64,000 nucleotides of DNA. Origin: Nitrospirota bacterium (lineage in GTDB: Bacteria > Nitrospinota_A > UBA7883 > JACRGQ01). Both the position numbers and the translations under genes were made by a program. The notes under the pieces are model-generated. The model was given only the letters and a program-made list of their open reading frames with translations, was not told where the DNA came from and ran no database searches. This document shows, piece by piece, positions 58,826-64,000 of the stretch. The stretch covers positions 62,001-126,000 of the forward strand of contig JAJRYD010000004.1 of assembly GCA_024275955.1 (NCBI GenBank). The letters run 5' to 3'. Each line of letters starts with the position of its first letter. The stretch's first letter is position 1.

Positions 58826-59596
58826 TCAAAAGTACGAAACTATAGCCAAAGTGCCGACCGCCCAGACATACCAGCTAAACCATATAAGCTTGCCGCGTTT
58901 TACGATATTGATAAGCCATATCAACGCAAGAGTACCGACGATAAAAGAGACGGCGGAACCTAAAAGATAAATCTGCAGGTTGCCGTCCAGCTCTGCCAGA
59001 TGCCTAGATTTAAGCAAAAGCGCGCCGAGTATCGCCGGAACAGATAAAAGAAAAGAGAACCGTGCCGCCGACTCCCGCTTTATACCTAAAAAAAGCGCGA
59101 TAGCTATCGTCATCCCGGCGCGCGATATGCCGGGAGTAATCGCGCATCCTTGAGCCACCCCTATTATCAACGCTTCCCTTACCGTAATGAAGCTCTCCTC
59201 TTTTCCCCCGTCATTTTTCCCACGAGTGGCAAAGAGTATCGCGCCTGTTACAAGAAGCATTACCCCGACTATAAATGGCGAGCCGAAAAGCCTTTCAAAA
59301 TGGTTCTCAAGAGTAACCCCCATTAATGCAGTCGGAACATTCGCGACCACTATCATCAGAAAAGTTCTCGCGTGCGGGAACTGCTGGAGGTTTTTAAAAC
59401 GGTCAGCCGCGGCGCTTATAGTCTCCCTTGCCATAGCCGCAATATCTCTACGGTAAACGACAAGTACGGAAAGAAGCGTGCCGACATGCAAAAGCACGTC
59501 AAAAAATACCATCGGCTCGTCCAAGCCGAGATACGCCTGCATAAGCACAAGATGCCCGGAACTACTTACCGGCAAAAACTCCGTAAGGCCCTGCAC
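58826..59596 (-). CDS. uppP: Undecaprenyl-diphosphatase (UppP/BacA)
   Basis: The protein (256 residues from GTG 59596) recycles undecaprenyl diphosphate for peptidoglycan and glycan synthesis in the inner membrane. Motifs are QGLTEFLPVSSSGHL (catalytic Glu and Ser) and AQGCAITPGISRAGMTIA. From this GTG the family's first helix is cut. The frame stays open upstream (ISYIESAILGIV), with TAGGAG five bases before an ATC at 59629, so real translation may begin there at a rare start codon. It follows lpxB closely. Confidence 0.93.
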   Translation of the reverse strand: MQGLTEFLPVSSSGHLVLMQAYLGLDEPMVFFDVLLHVGTLLSVLVVYRRDIAAMARETISAAADRFKNLQQFPHARTFLMIVVANVPTALMGVTLENHFERLFGSPFIVGVMLLVTGAILFATRGKNDGGKEESFITVREALIIGVAQGCAITPGISRAGMTIAIALFLGIKRESAARFSFLLSVPAILGALLLKSRHLAELDGNLQIYLLGSAVSFIVGTLALIWLINIVKRGKLIWFSWYVWAVGTLAIVSYF

Positions 59597-59637
59597 TATG
59601 CCGAGTATTGCAGATTCAATATAAGAGATAACCGCTC

Positions 59638-60783
59638 CTACCGTTTTCTTTCGATCTTATGATCAATTATATATATAGCGGCCCGTTTTGCCGCGCCGGC
59701 TTTACCAAGCTTTTGGCGTACCTCTTTTAACGCCTCTCTTTTTTCGATAAGCTTCGCCTCGTCGGATAAAAGCCCCAAAACCTCTTTTGCTACGTCACCG
59801 GCTTTAAAATCGCTTTGAAGATATTCGGTAGCTACTTTTTTGCCGGCGATAATATTGGGAAGCCCGATAAACTCTACATGCGCCAAAATTCTCGCGAACC
59901 AGTAGGAGATAAACGGCCCTCTATAAACTATTACCATAGGCACTCCGAATATAGCGCCTTCAAGCGTAGATGTACCCGACTTGGTTATAAGCATATCGCT
60001 CGCCGCCATAACCTCGTGCGACCTGCCTTTTATAACTTTTATGTAGCTTCTATCGCCTACAGCTTTAAGCACCTTGCGCTCGTCAAGGCTTCCGGCGACA
60101 GGTATGACAAACCCAACATCGTCCATCTTTGAATGTATAATATCGGCCGCCTCCAGTTCCGGTTTTAGTATATGCTCTATCTCAGCGTTGCGGCTACCGG
60201 GCAAAAGCCCCACAATCTTTTTGCAATCGGCCGGCATCAGCTCGCTACGGAGCGACTCGCGGTCATAACTTTTTATCTCGTCCAGCATCGGATGCCCTAA
60301 AAATTCGGCCTTCACTCCACACTGTCTGTAAAAACCTACCTCAAATGGAAAAAGCACAAGCATAGTATCTACCCAGCTTTTAAGACTGTTAGCCCTGTAG
60401 GTTCGCCACGCCCAAAGCTGTGGACATACATAATAGAAAACCGGAACGCCAGCACCATACGCAAACTTTCCTATACGAAAATTCAGCTCCGGAGCGTCAA
60501 TAAGAATCAGAGCGTCGTATTCTTCCTTTTCGATATTTTCCTTTATCTCCCCCAAAACCTTTTTGAAGAAAAATATTTTTTTTAGAATGTCGATAAGACC
60601 GATAGCGGCCATCTCTCTGACATGGTGAAAAATCTTCACGCCTTCGGCTTTCATCCTGTCGCCCCCGATACCGGCAAGCTCGACATCCGGGTTAAGCTTT
60701 TTAAACTCGGCGGCAAGACGCGCACCGTATATCTCGCCCGATTCCTCACCAGCCGATATAAAAAACTTCAAGCCATTACCCAA
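59638..60783 (-). CDS. lpxB: Lipid-A-disaccharide synthase
   Basis: The 381-residue enzyme joins UDP-diacylglucosamine and lipid X. It has SAGEESGEIYGARLAAEF at the start, GIGGDRMKAEGV, DAPELNFRIG, YYVCPQLWAWRTYRA, LFPFEVGFY, LLPGSRNAEI, and TKSGTSTLEGAI with GLPNIIAGKKVATEYLQ near the end. The start is TTG, overlapping the tatD fusion stop by eight bases. Confidence 0.96.
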   Translation of the reverse strand: MGNGLKFFISAGEESGEIYGARLAAEFKKLNPDVELAGIGGDRMKAEGVKIFHHVREMAAIGLIDILKKIFFFKKVLGEIKENIEKEEYDALILIDAPELNFRIGKFAYGAGVPVFYYVCPQLWAWRTYRANSLKSWVDTMLVLFPFEVGFYRQCGVKAEFLGHPMLDEIKSYDRESLRSELMPADCKKIVGLLPGSRNAEIEHILKPELEAADIIHSKMDDVGFVIPVAGSLDERKVLKAVGDRSYIKVIKGRSHEVMAASDMLITKSGTSTLEGAIFGVPMVIVYRGPFISYWFARILAHVEFIGLPNIIAGKKVATEYLQSDFKAGDVAKEVLGLLSDEAKLIEKREALKEVRQKLGKAGAAKRAAIYIIDHKIERKR

Positions 60784-62164
60784 CCATGTTAAACGAACGG
60801 ACTCGAAGCTTTACGCCAAGACTGTCGCTAAGTTTTTTAACCGCCCCGATATCTACCCCTTCAGGCAGGTCAACCGCCGTTACTACGGTCTCCGGCAAAA
60901 GCGCGCCCGCGCGCTTTATAAAATCTATCATCGCGTCAAAAGCATTTTCGGGGTCTAACGGCTTGCAGAGCTTATTATAGGTTTCTTTATCCTCGGCATT
61001 TAACGAAACCGAAACACTGTCTATAAGGCCGACAAGCTCCGGCACTATATCCCTTTTGTTTATAACACTTCCGTAGCCGTTGGTATTAAGCCTAGTCTTC
61101 AAGCCTCTCTCTTTCGCTTTTGCCGCGACCGCTTTGACCACCTCTAGCCTCATGGTCGGCTCGCCGAACCCGCAGAAAACCAGTTCTTCCGGCATGGAGC
61201 CGCCTATCTCATTTAGTATTTCTTCCACCGAAGGGTCGCTCTCTACATCTAGGTTATGTCCCTGCACCACAGGGTAGTCAATACGAGAGCAAAAAGTACA
61301 AAGGTTAGTGCAGTCTCTAGTTACGTTTATATATATGGAATTTCTTATCCGGTAGACAATCTCCGCTTCGCCGGATGATTCATTTAAAAAAAGTTTCTTA
61401 TAGTTTGCGAATGTCGCTCTTGCCAAATCTTCTGGCCTTACCCCTCTAACGCCGGCAAGCAGGGAAACTGTCTCTTTCATATACAAAGGCTGGTTCCGCT
61501 TTCCGCGCGTAGACTGCGGGGAGAGATACGGGCAATCGGTTTCTACCAGCAAACGGTCCGGCGGTACAACCTTGGCCGCGTCTCTTAGGTTTTGCGCCTT
61601 TTTGTAGGTAACATTGCCGGCAAAAGAGATATAAAACCCTAAGCGCAATCCTATTTTAGCCTCTTCCACATTTTCCGAAAAGCAGTGAAGCACTCCTCCT
61701 GCCTTCTTGTCGAAATGCTTTTCAAAAATCGGAACGATATCGCCAAAAGCATCACGGCTATGAATGATTACCGGCTTGCCGGCTTCGCTCGCAATTTTGA
61801 GATGTTCTATGAGAACTCTTTTCTGCGACTCTTTGGAGGAACGGTTGCGGAAATAGTCGAGCCCCGTTTCGCCTATAGCTACCACCTTTTCATTTTCGGC
61901 AAGTGTTTTTATTCTTTTTATATCGTCATCGGTAACGGAATCGGCAGAATGCGGATGAACGCCGACAGACGCTTTCATATGGCTAAACTTCTCCGCAAGC
62001 TCTACCGCCCGTTCGGCAGAGATGATATCGTAAGCGACATTGGTAAGTAGAAAACCTTCGCTTTCAAGCTGTTCGGCAATCTCGTCGATGTCGCCGTCAA
62101 AATCGTGATGATTAAGATGCGCGTGCGAATCTGCGTATCTTATGCTTTTCTCTTTTTTGCTCAT
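60776..62164 (-). CDS. TatD-family hydrolase fused to a radical SAM domain
   Basis: The protein (462 residues from ATG 62164) has a TatD metal-dependent hydrolase (1-265: ADSHAHLNHHDF, ASVGVHPHSAD, AIGETGLDY, PVIIHSRDAF, LHCFSE, LLVETDCPYLSP) and a C-terminal radical SAM domain (275-462: NSIYINVTRDCTNLCTFCSR with CxxxCxxC, FCGFGEPTMRLEVV, RLNTNGYG). TatD enzymes are 3'-5' exonucleases; the radical SAM part is known as a TatD-linked family (TIGR04038, from memory) of unknown reaction. Longer frames upstream are non-family, and GGAAGG precedes this ATG. It comes before lpxB. Confidence 0.92.
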   Translation of the reverse strand: MSKKEKSIRYADSHAHLNHHDFDGDIDEIAEQLESEGFLLTNVAYDIISAERAVELAEKFSHMKASVGVHPHSADSVTDDDIKRIKTLAENEKVVAIGETGLDYFRNRSSKESQKRVLIEHLKIASEAGKPVIIHSRDAFGDIVPIFEKHFDKKAGGVLHCFSENVEEAKIGLRLGFYISFAGNVTYKKAQNLRDAAKVVPPDRLLVETDCPYLSPQSTRGKRNQPLYMKETVSLLAGVRGVRPEDLARATFANYKKLFLNESSGEAEIVYRIRNSIYINVTRDCTNLCTFCSRIDYPVVQGHNLDVESDPSVEEILNEIGGSMPEELVFCGFGEPTMRLEVVKAVAAKAKERGLKTRLNTNGYGSVINKRDIVPELVGLIDSVSVSLNAEDKETYNKLCKPLDPENAFDAMIDFIKRAGALLPETVVTAVDLPEGVDIGAVKKLSDSLGVKLRVRSFNMVG

Positions 62165-62444
62165 AAGCCTTCCATAGTACCGACCTACCGAGCTAGAGGC
62201 AAGCACGCTGGGGGGCAGTATTTTAGTTTTCAAAGTCATTTTACCCGCAAAGTTGCCATTGCGAAAAATGCGCCGGCATCTTGTGGCAATCTGGCAGGCT
62301 GTCGCCAACTGCGTTGGCTCCTCGTGATGAGATTAAAATAACCTGCAATTCACTTAGGCACTACCAAAGCGTGCGGCCAGTGGCCGCAACGCGCTAGTGG
62401 AATTTTTGTTAAATACTTTATACCTGCGAGAAAACGAGCTTCCA

Positions 62445-62495
62445 ATTTATTTTCAATCAATCCGAAGTTTTCCCCGCCTTTGATTAAAGTTCAAA
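62445..62495 (-). repeat. Repeat family D, copy 2
   Basis: The minus strand GAACTTTAATCAAAGGCGGG followed by GAAAACTTCGGATTGATT resembles 43901-43948. The rest of the 62165-62677 gap has hairpins but no gene. Confidence 0.4.
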
Positions 62496-62677
62496 AGCAG
62501 GCGGGACGCGTGCGAGTACATCGGGCGGCGGAGCTAGCCGGCCCTATGCCCCCCGGCATGCCTGCATTACAGGTCTGCCTCCAGCAGAAGGCAAGCAACT
62601 TTTACTGGAGGCTCCAAAGATTTTGTTTATCGCATACGATAGCAGGCTCCGCGCTCTGCGTGGCCGCCTTTGCGCCG

Positions 62678-63985
<1,308 letters not shown>

Positions 63986-64000
63986 TTATAAAATCATCAA

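Noticed and set aside
62165-62308. 48-residue N-terminal extension of the TatD fusion
   Set aside because: It is basic and unlike TatD; the ATG at 62164 has its own ribosome site and the family's DSHAHL motif follows close by.

Overview
The window looks like chromosome of a flagellated, Gram-negative (lipid A-making) bacterium of medium GC. Evidence for this is lpxD-fabZ-lpxA and lpxB, a motA/motB/fliL/fliM/fliN cluster, Ccm-type cytochrome c maturation and two CxxCH cytochromes. A Cys-type CcmE, a TatD-radical SAM fusion, a threonyl-tRNA synthetase without a TGS domain and many TTG/GTG starts point to a deltaproteobacterium-like or Nitrospinae/Nitrospirota-like lineage. I cannot place it more precisely from the sequence alone. 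No rRNA, tRNA or CRISPR array was recognised.

Layout. 1-9.2 kb: an edge-truncated periplasmic cytochrome, ahcY, an intact pseudo-receiver/TPR protein, then a 4-kb block of decay in which a second receiver/TPR gene and its neighbouring GAF-histidine kinase gene are broken by stops, frameshifts and a MITE. A small cyclic-nucleotide-binding-type protein follows. 9.4-14.0 kb (minus): an unusual operon of ATP-grasp ligase, YwiC-like membrane protein, alpha/beta hydrolase, membrane-anchored Mur-type ligase and TfoX-N protein. 14.0-17.5 kb (plus): zinc-ribbon protein, ligA, lolD, clpS. 17.8-21.9 kb (minus): REC-PilZ regulator, then a lipid kinase plus phosphoglycerol-transferase pair. 22.2-28.3 kb (plus): pcm-purM, dapB, then PTS IIA, PII-like protein and two cation/proton antiporters. 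28.4-34 kb (plus): motor stator and switch genes and rho. 34.8-40.8 kb (plus): Sua5-type protein, NCS2-like permease, thrS, rarA. 41-48 kb (minus): broken RAYT with a REP hairpin, a cytochrome-porin fusion, ccmF-ccmE, an aquaporin remnant. 48-64 kb (minus): lpxD-fabZ-lpxA, YfhO-like protein and methyltransferase, truA-trpE, uvrA, tatD/rSAM-lpxB-uppP, purA.

Mobile sequence. The intergenic DNA is rich in small non-coding repeats. The clearest is a 128-130 bp MITE-like family in eight copies (2.2, 4.4, 8.3, 34.2, 38.8, 40.9, 43.7 and 44.1 kb). Six copies are flanked by perfect 5-bp direct repeats, all eight point the same way, and one sits inside the decayed kinase gene. A second, approximately 175 bp inverted-repeat family has three copies, one with a perfect 8-bp duplication. 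No transposase for either family lies in the window.

Most promising for follow-up: the ATP-grasp/Mur-ligase operon, the surviving pseudo-receiver beside a dead canonical paralogue, the MotB pair in which one member lacks the ion-binding aspartate, the cytochrome-porin fusion near Ccm genes, the PTS/PII-like/dual antiporter module, and a hairpin-rich gene-free stretch near 39.2-39.4 kb.
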